Virus record (IMG/VR): IMGVR_UViG_3300047562_004112
Location: 1 to 31,676 of that record
DNA length: 31,676 nt
Direction: 5' to 3' (one strand)
Source of the DNA: a virus
Numbering within the stretch: the stretch's first letter is position 1; each line of letters opens with the position of its first letter. The translations under genes and the position numbers were made by a program. Shown in pieces: positions 23,463 to 31,408 of the stretch. Below the pieces are notes generated by a model, which did no database searches, was not told the origin of the DNA, and saw nothing but the letters and a program-made list of their open reading frames with translations.

Positions 23463-24230
23463 TTAGCCGATTACAAAAGTAAGAGGCTGACTACCATCTA
23501 CATAATTTACTAATTCTTGTATTTTGGCATCCATTATGGCCTGTGCCTCGGCTTTCATTGCAGCACCGTTGAGTTGACTGCCACCTTGCGGACCTGCTAT
23601 AGAGGCGAATTTTTCTCTGGCTTCACCAATTATCATTTTACAAACAGCGACCATATAATCTTTAATCCATTGGCTGATTTGAAAATCACTTAACAAGTTA
23701 ATTTCGGGCCTGAGATTATAAGTCCATAACAACACAACTTCACCATTGCCTTTGGGATCACGAATTAATTGTAACTTTTTAGAAACTGGATTCCAAGTAT
23801 AATTGATAAACCCACCAAACATTCTTGCTGCCAATTCTACATATTGTGTATAGAAATCATAGGTAGCTAATCCACCTGCTTGATTGAAGTTTATTAAATA
23901 AACATTCATCTGTGCTTGACTAAATGGGTCAAAATTACTGCCAAAAGGACCAGTGGCAATACCGAAAGTTCTACGGAAAATCTGTCTAACCTGTACTACT
24001 TCCTGTGGTAAAGTATAAATGTTAACATCATTGACCAATTCCATAAAGCTATAACTTTCTTCATAGGCAGCATTGGCTCTCTGTCTGTATACTCCAATGG
24101 TTTTTTGATAGGCAATCTCATAATGCTCTGGATCTAATTCAATATCCACAATCTGATCACCTAGCAATAATCTAACATAATCAAATAAATTTTGTTTGAG
24201 GTTCTGTAATGTTTCCGCAGTTTCGATCAT
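23463..24230 (-). CDS. 13: gp13-type neck protein
   Basis: 255 aa (T4 gp13: 309 aa). Head-to-tail connector proteins of this type share LDPEHYEIAYQKTIGVYRQR (33-52), an N-terminal helical motif DYVRLLLGDQIVDIEL, and a region around EVVQVRQIFRRTFG. The C-terminal half has VVLLWTYNLRPEINLL, WIKDYMVAVCKMIIGEAREK and a helical end. It closes the head after packaging together with gp14, whose gene starts at 25493 on the other strand. A late-like promoter CATAAATA lies upstream with a 14-nt leader holding TAGGAG. Distinguishing gp13 from gp14 rests on length and motif memory. Confidence 0.72.
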   Translation of the reverse strand: MIETAETLQNLKQNLFDYVRLLLGDQIVDIELDPEHYEIAYQKTIGVYRQRANAAYEESYSFMELVNDVNIYTLPQEVVQVRQIFRRTFGIATGPFGSNFDPFSQAQMNVYLINFNQAGGLATYDFYTQYVELAARMFGGFINYTWNPVSKKLQLIRDPKGNGEVVLLWTYNLRPEINLLSDFQISQWIKDYMVAVCKMIIGEAREKFASIAGPQGGSQLNGAAMKAEAQAIMDAKIQELVNYVDGSQPLTFVIG

Positions 24231-24249
24231 AATGTACTCCTACACAGAG

Positions 24250-24257
24250 TATTTATG
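24250..24257 (-). promoter_or_regulatory. Late-promoter-like octamer CATAAATA before gp13
   Basis: 7/8 match; predicted leader of about 14 nt contains TAGGAG before ATG 24230. Confidence 0.5.
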
Positions 24258-24259
24258 GC

Positions 24260-25417
24260 TTACCACGCTTTCAGAATTACCATATCCTCGCTACTACGGC
24301 CATTGAACTTGGTTTCGACACTTTTGATATCTTTAAAAAACTTTCGCATTGCTGGTTTAGCACTGGCCATAAATGCTTTCAATTGTTCTGCTGGTTTACG
24401 CAGAGTTTTCTGCTGACTTTGGGCCGCATCAAAACCAATGATACTGGTATTTTTAACTGTAAATGATCCACTGTGACTATCAGCAACAACATGGATTAAT
24501 TTACGCTTTTTAGTATCAAAAAGCCAAGCTTCGCTGGCATTGACCAATTTGGTCGGTGATTCGCTGACCAATTTAAATTGACCGAAATTTTTCAAATATC
24601 GAAATTTAGCCACAAGTTTTTCGGTACTGACTGGCTTTTTAGCTCGAGGCTTTCGTTCAACTTTCTTGATCTGTACATAGCTTGCACAGTCATTGATTAC
24701 TTGATCAGCAAACTTAATAAGATTTTTCAGTTCTGTTTTATTGAAATTACTGTAACCTTCTACTAGTTGGCTATCGCGAGCTTTTTGCACTTGTTCCAAT
24801 TCTGCTTTTTTTGCGTGCCATATTTGAGCAATCATCCCGATCAATTGTGGACTGAGGTTACGAGCGCGAAACAAATCCAATGGCGAAAATTTTTCTACTT
24901 GACGACATTTATTAGCAATGAAATCGTCTAAATTACCTTCGATATCACCAGCACATTCAATGATTTTTTCACGCAATCTATCCTGAATAGTCACAGGGGG
25001 CGCAACAGCAACAGAGTTAGATTGCCCTTTGGCCTTTTTTTGTTCTTGTTTTTGATGTTTTTGCCGGTATACTGTGATTTGATCTTGAAGCAATTTTTCT
25101 ACGGTTTCCGTTTCTTGTTTCGTAAGTTCAAGGCCGACAGTATTCATTCTACAAATCCATCCCAATGTAGGAATGATATCATTGTCAGGAATACGGTTAA
25201 CAATCTCTAGATCTTTTTTCCGCTTGTTGGCTGTCAGCCATGTGACAATCATTTCTTTGGCATTTTTTTGATTGTAAAAATAATTGTAAAAATTGAATGC
25301 TCTAGTAATTAGGCTTTGCCGTTTGTGCTCAGCAGGCTGTTGCTGCCAATCGGGTTCTAGTCCAATATATTTGGTATCGGCATTGCGTGGATTCAGCAGT
25401 TTTACACTAGTAGACAT
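24260..25417 (-). CDS. Basic protein of unknown function with an early-type promoter
   Basis: 385 aa from ATG 25417, which has TTGGAG 7 nt upstream; an upstream start at 25477 would run through the promoter and is rejected. The sequence is helical and K/Q-rich, with LITRAFNFYNYFYNQKNAKE (about 37-56), a low-complexity QKHQKQEQKKAKGQ linker, SPLDLFRARNLSPQLIGMI near 180, and a C-terminal region with KFRYLKNFGQFKLVSESPTK and AWLFDTKKRKLIHVVADSHS. I recall similar unannotated proteins in cyanophages and other marine T4-like phages. The sigma70-type promoter suggests early expression, odd for a gene between neck genes. Its basic character suggests nucleic-acid binding (inference). Confidence 0.7.
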   Translation of the reverse strand: MSTSVKLLNPRNADTKYIGLEPDWQQQPAEHKRQSLITRAFNFYNYFYNQKNAKEMIVTWLTANKRKKDLEIVNRIPDNDIIPTLGWICRMNTVGLELTKQETETVEKLLQDQITVYRQKHQKQEQKKAKGQSNSVAVAPPVTIQDRLREKIIECAGDIEGNLDDFIANKCRQVEKFSPLDLFRARNLSPQLIGMIAQIWHAKKAELEQVQKARDSQLVEGYSNFNKTELKNLIKFADQVINDCASYVQIKKVERKPRAKKPVSTEKLVAKFRYLKNFGQFKLVSESPTKLVNASEAWLFDTKKRKLIHVVADSHSGSFTVKNTSIIGFDAAQSQQKTLRKPAEQLKAFMASAKPAMRKFFKDIKSVETKFNGRSSEDMVILKAW

Positions 25418-25448
25418 TGAATTCTCCAAAAATTCACAGCGAACAGCT

Positions 25449-25477
25449 ATTGTAACAGGTCTTGGCATTGCTGTCAA
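25449..25477 (-). promoter_or_regulatory. Sigma70 promoter of the 385-aa gene
   Basis: TTGACA (25472-25477, 6/6) and TACAAT (25449-25454, 5/6) on the minus strand with exactly 17 nt between them. The predicted start is about 25 nt before ATG 25417, with TTGGAG in the leader. The best host-type promoter in the window. Confidence 0.75.
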
Positions 25478-25479
25478 AC

Positions 25480-25487
25480 CATAAATA
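25480..25487 (+). promoter_or_regulatory. Late-promoter-like octamer CATAAATA before gp14
   Basis: 7/8 match to the late consensus; its last base is 6 nt from the A of ATG 25493, so the transcript is predicted to be leaderless. No Shine-Dalgarno is present. Confidence 0.5.
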
Positions 25488-25492
25488 CATTT

Positions 25493-26857
25493 ATGCCAAG
25501 ACTTAGTTTATATAGACCAAACCGAACCAACGACTATCAATTCTTAGATCGCACAATCAAAGAAATGTATACCGTGGGAGGATTGGATATTTTTGTACAC
25601 AAATATCTAGGTCCAAAAGTTGCCGGTGAAGAAGGCAATAATGATGCTACCTTACCTAAGTATAGCGAAAGTAATCCTTTGTTTATAGAAGATCTATTGC
25701 TACTGGAAAACAGAGATCGTGCCTATGACGCTGACATTTATATTTTGCGTGGTGTATATAACACTCAGGACATAGATTTTGATCTAACACAGTTTGGACT
25801 TTTTCTAAACAACGACACATTGTTTATTACTTTTCATTTCAACAATATGATAGATTTGTTGGGTAGAAAATTGATGAGTGGAGATGTTATCGAAGTTCCT
25901 AACTTGAAAGATTATTATCCCCTGGATAGTACCATACCAAAAGCATTACCCAAGTATTATGTTATTCAAGATGCAGCTTATGCCAGCGAAGGATTTAGTC
26001 AAACTTGGTTACCACACCTTTGGCGTGTTAAGGCAACACCTTTAGTTAATGCACAAGAATATAATGATATTTTAGACAAACCCTTTATGCCCGAACAGAT
26101 CTGGGATAATGGCAATTTTTATCCTCAAGGTTCTGTGGTCAATGCCGGTGATGTTTATTATACTGCAATTAAACCTGTACCTCCGGGTATTGACATCACA
26201 GATACAACTTATTGGCAACAGACAGACCCATCTACTATCGAAGATAAAATCAGTACAAGACCAAAAGATCTACAGCTCAATGATGCCATAATTCTCCAGG
26301 CCGAAGCCGAAGTTCCACTAAGTGGTTATGACACGGTGAGATTTTGGATTTTGCCAACAAATTTAGACGGAACATTGGGCGATCCTGACACTTATACAGC
26401 AGACTATACGGCTTCAGACGCCAGCAGAACTGTAGTTAACTTAGAAGATACTCCAAGAACAGACGGTTATACAGCAGGCTACTTGACCGGCGACGGTATT
26501 GCACCAAATGGCTTACCGGTCACTGCAGGACTACAGTTTCCATTGAATCCTGTAGTAGGAAATTATTGTCTCAGGTTAGATTACTTTCCTAATAGGTTAT
26601 TTAGATATAACGGGTCAAGGTGGATTAAAATCGAAGACAGCGTAAGAACACAACTTACACCTGGAAATACCGTAGATACATTGCGTAGCAGTTTTGTCAA
26701 CAATACCTATACAACAAATACAACAGATCAAGGCAATATACCCAGTAGACAGAGTCTCAGCGAAGCACTTAAACCTCTAGCCGATAACGGTAATCAAGGT
26801 GGTAATAAATCGGCCAATCCTTATCCATTGACACAGCCGAGACAGAAATCTAGTTAA
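25493..26857 (+). CDS. 14: gp14-type neck protein with C-terminal extension
   Basis: 454 aa (T4 gp14: 256 aa). The first about 195 residues follow the gp14 layout: YTVGGLDIFVHKYLGPKVAG, YILRGVYNTQDIDFDLTQFG, VIEVPNLKDYYPLDSTIP, then PKYYVIQD and WRVKATPLVNAQEYNDILD. An extension follows with a CBM5/12-like module (W204 to W241: IWDNGNFYPQGSVVNAGDVY and then TAIKPVPPG...YW) and a beta-rich segment with RLFRYNGSRWIKI. The gp14 family joins head to tail and anchors whiskers. The late-like octamer before it implies a leaderless transcript. Start ATG 25493 is supported by gp14 homology beginning directly. Confidence 0.7.
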   Translation: MPRLSLYRPNRTNDYQFLDRTIKEMYTVGGLDIFVHKYLGPKVAGEEGNNDATLPKYSESNPLFIEDLLLLENRDRAYDADIYILRGVYNTQDIDFDLTQFGLFLNNDTLFITFHFNNMIDLLGRKLMSGDVIEVPNLKDYYPLDSTIPKALPKYYVIQDAAYASEGFSQTWLPHLWRVKATPLVNAQEYNDILDKPFMPEQIWDNGNFYPQGSVVNAGDVYYTAIKPVPPGIDITDTTYWQQTDPSTIEDKISTRPKDLQLNDAIILQAEAEVPLSGYDTVRFWILPTNLDGTLGDPDTYTADYTASDASRTVVNLEDTPRTDGYTAGYLTGDGIAPNGLPVTAGLQFPLNPVVGNYCLRLDYFPNRLFRYNGSRWIKIEDSVRTQLTPGNTVDTLRSSFVNNTYTTNTTDQGNIPSRQSLSEALKPLADNGNQGGNKSANPYPLTQPRQKSS

Positions 26858-26907
26858 AAAAAAGCCGAAAATTGATTGTATATATACACTAGCACAGGAG
26901 ACACAAA

Positions 26908-28311
26908 ATTCAAAGTTTCTTTTACGACGAACAGATAAGAAGATATTTACTGCAGTTCACAAGACTGCTTAGTAATTTTCAAGTTGAATACGGTCGAGAC
27001 CCAGAAGGCAACAAGGACCTTATTCGTGTACCTGTTCGATATGGTGATGCCAGCAGACAGGCACAAACTATTCTACAAAATAACAGTGCAAATAGTTTGC
27101 CCTCTACTCCACTGATGACATTTTATATCAGTGATATGTCTTATGATCGTGGCCGTATTCAAGAACCTTATCATGTCAACAAAATGCAAGTTCGACAACG
27201 AACTTACGATTCCAATACAGACAGTTACGAAACTACTCAAGGTAATGCATTTACTATAGAAAGATTAATGCCAGTTCCATATACCATGACTATTAATTTA
27301 GACATATGGACCAGCAATACCAATCAAAAAATGCAGTTGTTCGAGCAGATATCCACATTGTTTAATCCTAGTCTGGAAATACAAAGCACAGATAACTATA
27401 TAGATTGGACTAGCCTTAGTGTAATAGATTTACAAAGAGTGCAATGGTCTAATAGAACGATTCCAGTGGGCACAGAAAATCCCATTGATATAATGACTAT
27501 GATTTTTACAATTCCAATTTGGATCAGCAGCCCGGCTAAGATAAGAAAATTGGGAGTGGTAGAAAGAATAATAGCCAGTGTCTATGACGGCAGTGGAGAT
27601 CTGGCTAATGCCATCACTGATAATGACTTATTATTAGGTACAAGGCTGAAAATTACTCCCTATAACTATCAAGTCTTGCTTCTAAATGGTCAACTGCAAG
27701 TATTAAACAGTAATGCAACAATTGATAATGGGCCGAGACATCTTTTACCATTTTCATTTCCAGTCATCGAAGATCCACAAATTGTTTGGCCAGCAGTATT
27801 AGCTGCTTATGGTGTATTAAGGCCAGGAATTAGCTATATAACACTGAGTAATCCTCTAGAACCCGACAAAGAAATAGTAGGTACAATAAGTATCAATCCT
27901 GCCGATGACCGGTTATTAATTTATAATATCGACCCCGACACAGCACCAGCTAATACATTGCAACCAATTGATGCCATTATCAACCCTTTACTGAGCGCAC
28001 CAGGAGATGGGTTAGATTCCAGCATGATAGGTCAAAGATATTTACTAACAGAAAGCACAGGTGATAGATCTAACACCAGCAATCCCTTGGCTTGGTTGGG
28101 AACTAACGGACAACCATTATATGCCGAAGCCAACGACATCATTGAATTTGATGGATTAAAATGGCGTGTAATGTTTGACAGTCGTTACAGAGACGATATT
28201 CAATATGTAACCAATCTTGTCACCGGAATACAATACAAATGGACTGGTACTACTTGGGTCAAAAGTATCGATGGTCTATATTCAGGTGGTGCATGGAACA
28301 TCATATTGTAA
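26908..28311 (+). CDS. 15: gp15-type tail sheath stabiliser, apparent ATT (AUU) start codon
   Basis: 467 aa when started at ATT 26908; the frame is open from 26893 (after TAG 26890-26892) and contains no ATG, GTG or TTG before 27097. AGGAG at 26896-26900 lies 7 nt upstream of the ATT. The resulting N-terminus (Q S F F Y D E Q I R R Y L L Q F T R L) matches where gp15 proteins start: an (F)xxFYxxxxRRY motif. Then come VRYGDASRQAQTI, MTFYISDMSYDRGRIQEPYH, NAFTIERLMPVPYTMTINLD and QLFEQISTLFNPSLEI, all gp15-like. The region beyond residue about 240 is an extension ending YKWTGTTWVKS. The protein caps the tail and completes sheath assembly. A shorter TTG start at 27097 would delete the conserved N-terminus. 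Confidence 0.78.
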   Translation: MQSFFYDEQIRRYLLQFTRLLSNFQVEYGRDPEGNKDLIRVPVRYGDASRQAQTILQNNSANSLPSTPLMTFYISDMSYDRGRIQEPYHVNKMQVRQRTYDSNTDSYETTQGNAFTIERLMPVPYTMTINLDIWTSNTNQKMQLFEQISTLFNPSLEIQSTDNYIDWTSLSVIDLQRVQWSNRTIPVGTENPIDIMTMIFTIPIWISSPAKIRKLGVVERIIASVYDGSGDLANAITDNDLLLGTRLKITPYNYQVLLLNGQLQVLNSNATIDNGPRHLLPFSFPVIEDPQIVWPAVLAAYGVLRPGISYITLSNPLEPDKEIVGTISINPADDRLLIYNIDPDTAPANTLQPIDAIINPLLSAPGDGLDSSMIGQRYLLTESTGDRSNTSNPLAWLGTNGQPLYAEANDIIEFDGLKWRVMFDSRYRDDIQYVTNLVTGIQYKWTGTTWVKSIDGLYSGGAWNIIL

Positions 28312-28733
28312 AAGCAGTTGGTATCTATTTTTATAGTCAATCAACCAATAGATATCTTTATCTGTTGCGCAATAGCACTAAAAATCCTGGTTGCTGGGGA
28401 TTACCCGGAGGCAAACAAGAATCCAATGAAAGTCTATTAGACACTATCACAAGGGAATGTCAAGAAGAACTGGGATTTATGCCAACCTACATTGATCTAC
28501 GACCGTTGGAAAAATTCACCAGTCCTGATAACAAATTTGAATATCACACATTTTGGGCCAGTGCAGACAGAGAATTTACCCCAAAATTAAATCACGAACA
28601 TATAGGATGGGCTTGGGTAGAAAGTGGCCATTATCCTAGACCCATGCATCCAGGACTATGGAATATGGTAAATGAAAATATTTTACAAAATAAAATGTCC
28701 ATCATGGAAAATAATCTCAAAGTCATCGATTAA
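28293..28733 (+). CDS. Nudix hydrolase
   Basis: 146 aa from ATG 28293, overlapping the last 19 nt of gp15; earlier starts within gp15 are implausible. The Nudix box is perfect: G40-x5-E46-x7-R54-E55-C56-x-E58-E59-x-G61-F62. The enzyme hydrolyses a nucleoside-diphosphate-linked compound such as a nucleotide, nucleotide sugar, NAD or RNA cap; the substrate cannot be read from the sequence. T4 NudE and other phage Nudix proteins precede it as known examples. It is the last gene of the plus-strand unit and its 3' end overlaps the convergent oxygenase by 11 nt. Confidence 0.88.
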   Translation: MEHHIVKAVGIYFYSQSTNRYLYLLRNSTKNPGCWGLPGGKQESNESLLDTITRECQEELGFMPTYIDLRPLEKFTSPDNKFEYHTFWASADREFTPKLNHEHIGWAWVESGHYPRPMHPGLWNMVNENILQNKMSIMENNLKVID

Positions 28734-29238
28734 AAAACAATTGAATACTGAGTCTAGGAAATTCTGCAGCCTGTGTAACCATCGAAGTTCCGTGCCACAG
28801 AGGCGGTATAAACCATATACAAGTATTAGACATAGGGAAAGTCCATCCTTGACCTAATACAGGATGATGATAAAGAAACAGACCACCCCAGTTTCTGTCC
28901 CAATATTCATTGATATAAATTGTACTACTGATTCTAGAATTCGCCTGATCGCCATCGTGATGCCAATTAATCTGACTGCCAGGTAACCATATATGCATAT
29001 AACAAACTAAGTTTGAATATTCAGCAAATATTGGATCAATTCGTTGATATTTTTCCTTAAAATAAGACTTATATTCATCCAATGGTAAAATTAACACAGG
29101 ACTCAAGCTGCCTTTTTCTAGTCCTGAACCCCATCGACCCATATAATTAATTTCAAAAACATTGCTGTTTCGAAATTTATTTCGCAGACCTTCTAAAACA
29201 TCTGGCTCTAGAAAATCATTAATCTGATGAATTGACAT
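28723..29238 (-). CDS. 2-oxoglutarate/Fe(II) dioxygenase (prolyl-4-hydroxylase-like)
   Basis: 171 aa. Double-stranded beta-helix fold with HxD at H93-H94-D95 (NWHHDGDQANSRISSTIYIN), distal His149 (PLWHGTS) and Arg162 (FPRLSIQLFF), the Fe(II) and 2OG ligands. N-terminal MSIHQINDFLEPDVLEGLRN is the usual start of the 2OG-FeII_Oxy_3 type. Such proteins hydroxylate proteins, nucleic acids or small molecules. The substrate is unknown. It follows a second oxygenase-like gene with which it shares a 1-nt overlap. Confidence 0.85.
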   Translation of the reverse strand: MSIHQINDFLEPDVLEGLRNKFRNSNVFEINYMGRWGSGLEKGSLSPVLILPLDEYKSYFKEKYQRIDPIFAEYSNLVCYMHIWLPGSQINWHHDGDQANSRISSTIYINEYWDRNWGGLFLYHHPVLGQGWTFPMSNTCIWFIPPLWHGTSMVTQAAEFPRLSIQLFFNR

Positions 29239-29789
29239 TAGTATTGTGTAGTTAGAAAAAATAGTTGAAACAATCTACCATCCTCAGGAGTAGATCCAAA
29301 ATAATTCAAACTACTATGAAACATATTACTACGATAAAGTATTAAACGATTATAGACATTGCCTATCCTGTCAACCATTTCCCATTTGGTTAAATCTTGT
29401 GCTTCGTAGGCCTGTATTTCGTGTGCATATCTAGCCCCATTGGCTCGATATCTAAATAGACCAGTACCACCACTAATAGGAGCATCCGGTGTGAGATAAA
29501 GAACTCCTGCCCAGGTATTATGGTGATCGGTATGTATCCAACTTCTTTCACTGGCAGTAGTTAATTGAAAACTACCAGTTAGACCATCTCGTTCGTGCCA
29601 ATCAACAATCTTACCTGCAGCATTCCATAATACAGACTGTACTGCATCTTTAGTGCCTTGATTCAAACAGGTTTTAGTTCTTCGTCCAGGGTAATTTCCT
29701 GTAACAGTAAATTCCTGTTGTAATGCAAATAAACGCACACTGTCGGGATTACTGTAAAAATTATCTACTATAATAACATTTGTTCTCAT
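29238..29789 (-). CDS. 2OG-oxygenase-like protein (DUF6445 type)
   Basis: 183 aa. H86-x-D88 in SERSWIHTDHHNTWAGVLYL (80-99), distal His158 (NMFHSSLNYFG) and Arg172 (GRLFQLFFLT) form a probable Fe(II)/2OG site. N-terminal NVIIVDNFYSNPDSVRLFAL is typical of the DUF6445 family, which often sits with cyanophage or marine phage sugar and oxygenase genes. Starts at ATG 29789 overlapping the glycosyltransferase stop as ATGA. Substrate unknown; modification of a surface glycan or virion protein is possible but unproven. Confidence 0.8.
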   Translation of the reverse strand: MRTNVIIVDNFYSNPDSVRLFALQQEFTVTGNYPGRRTKTCLNQGTKDAVQSVLWNAAGKIVDWHERDGLTGSFQLTTASERSWIHTDHHNTWAGVLYLTPDAPISGGTGLFRYRANGARYAHEIQAYEAQDLTKWEMVDRIGNVYNRLILYRSNMFHSSLNYFGSTPEDGRLFQLFFLTTQY

Positions 29790-31408
29790 AAGTGGTCCTC
29801 TTTGGCGTATTTAGAAAATTTTCTACGCAATTCTTTTTCAATGATATCTTCTACTCTTTCAAATACTGACTTTTCCCAGTATTCTCTAGCTCGTTGATAG
29901 TTTTCTTCTATGTAAGGCAGTCTTTCATCATACCATTCAGGTGTAATTTCACTGCAAATTTTGTCAAATTCTTCAATGGTTGTAAATCTTATAATACCTC
30001 TAGGATCAAAATATTTTTCTATGTTTAAACAGCCATAATAAATCGGTATAGTTCTTGACCTAAAACAATCGATTATTTTTTCCGAAAACATATTATTCAT
30101 CAAGGCATTTTCACAGGTAATATGAAATTTGGCATTGACAAAAAATTTATTTTTGCTGTCAATCTCAGGTGGATTTCTGTGCATTATAAAATCAAATTCG
30201 CCAATGCGATTTCGTTCTTCGACTCGACGCAGTATCATGAATCTCATACGATGTTCGTTGGTCATGATTTTACTGCTCATTATATAACTGATCTGATTGG
30301 TTTTTTCCAATGGCAATTCGTCAATGAAACATCCCACTGGCACAAACTCCTTATGATTAGGTAAATCAAACAATGATTGATTATAAGTTAATACCAAATC
30401 ATAATTTTGATAATTTTCCCTAATCATCTGCGGAAATGCACTCCAAATATGCGGAGGTTCGCACTGTACTAATATACGATAATCTGCCGACATATCTGTG
30501 TTTAAATTGTCGAAACTTACAGCTACTCGTTTAGGAAATTTTTTTCTAAATCCATATCGTGTATTGCCCATATATGCTGGCATATAACCGAACATCTGTA
30601 CAGGATACTGCGATTCAGCTTGAAATCGATCCATCTTTATATAACGAAAAACCCCGGTAGCGCCACAAAATCCATCAACTTGCCATGGCAATAATTCAAC
30701 ATTGTTCCACAAATTAAACTGTTTCAATATATAGTAAAATACAAACTCTATATCGATAAAATGCATCTTTTGTGTATAATCTGTGAGATTAGCAGCCGCA
30801 GCTAAACATAATTCCCATCGATCTAACAGTTGTTGTCCCACCACATATAACATAGTCAATATACTTTTTTTGGTGTGGTTTTCGTAGACAAGATCTTTAG
30901 GTGTAAAATCTGCTATATGTTTCCATTGATCCCATGTCCAATAATAGGGGCCTATGAAATAAAACTTGTCTCTATTAGTATCTAAGAAATTCTTAGTGTA
31001 AGTTGATCGATTGATCTGATAACGACCACTGAGTTTGACAATATAATCAAACTCACGAAGTTCTTCTTTGTGATGTCTAAGGAATTCTAAAAATATCAAA
31101 CATTCACCATGGGACTTCGATCTATGTGTTCTAACTGTAGTACTTAATGTAGGATTTAACTTATGCAATTGTACATATCGAAACTCTGTTACTTGTGCTT
31201 GTAATTCTACAAGTTCAGGAAATTCCTTTTCGCTGGCATCAATTAGATAAATCACAGCATCTGGATCATTGCTTTTGATATTTTGAACAGATTCTATTGT
31301 CTGTGCTAGTCGTTGTTCTTCATTGAAATGACTGCGCTGCGAACTCCATTTAACTACATAGTCGTTGTTAAATTCTATACAACTTCCTATCAAATAAACT
31401 AATTTCAT
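29786..31408 (-). CDS. Two-domain glycosyltransferase: GT-A-like N-terminus and GT10 (fucosyltransferase-type) C-terminus
   Basis: 540 aa. Residues 1-265 look like a GT-A-type region (MKLVYLIGSCIEF, DPDAVIYLIDASEKEFPEL, FDYIVKLSGRYQINRSTY, DIEFVFYY). Residues about 290-500 match the GT10 fold: KFHITCENALMNNMFSEKII (427-446), DCFRSRTIPIYYGCLNIEKY and FDPRGIIRF. GT10 enzymes transfer fucose from GDP-fucose to acceptor glycans. The partial gmd immediately upstream makes the precursor of GDP-fucose or a related GDP-deoxysugar, which fits. The protein starts ATG 31408 overlapping the gmd stop as TAATG. Confidence 0.85.
   Translation of the reverse strand: MKLVYLIGSCIEFNNDYVVKWSSQRSHFNEEQRLAQTIESVQNIKSNDPDAVIYLIDASEKEFPELVELQAQVTEFRYVQLHKLNPTLSTTVRTHRSKSHGECLIFLEFLRHHKEELREFDYIVKLSGRYQINRSTYTKNFLDTNRDKFYFIGPYYWTWDQWKHIADFTPKDLVYENHTKKSILTMLYVVGQQLLDRWELCLAAAANLTDYTQKMHFIDIEFVFYYILKQFNLWNNVELLPWQVDGFCGATGVFRYIKMDRFQAESQYPVQMFGYMPAYMGNTRYGFRKKFPKRVAVSFDNLNTDMSADYRILVQCEPPHIWSAFPQMIRENYQNYDLVLTYNQSLFDLPNHKEFVPVGCFIDELPLEKTNQISYIMSSKIMTNEHRMRFMILRRVEERNRIGEFDFIMHRNPPEIDSKNKFFVNAKFHITCENALMNNMFSEKIIDCFRSRTIPIYYGCLNIEKYFDPRGIIRFTTIEEFDKICSEITPEWYDERLPYIEENYQRAREYWEKSVFERVEDIIEKELRRKFSKYAKEDHL

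Noticed and set aside
26877-26888. TGTATATATACA palindrome before gp15
   Set aside because: Simple alternating AT sequence, no matching -35 or repeat elsewhere.
27097-28311. gp15 started at TTG 27097
   Set aside because: It would delete the conserved N-terminal FFYDEQIRRY region and has no clear ribosome site.
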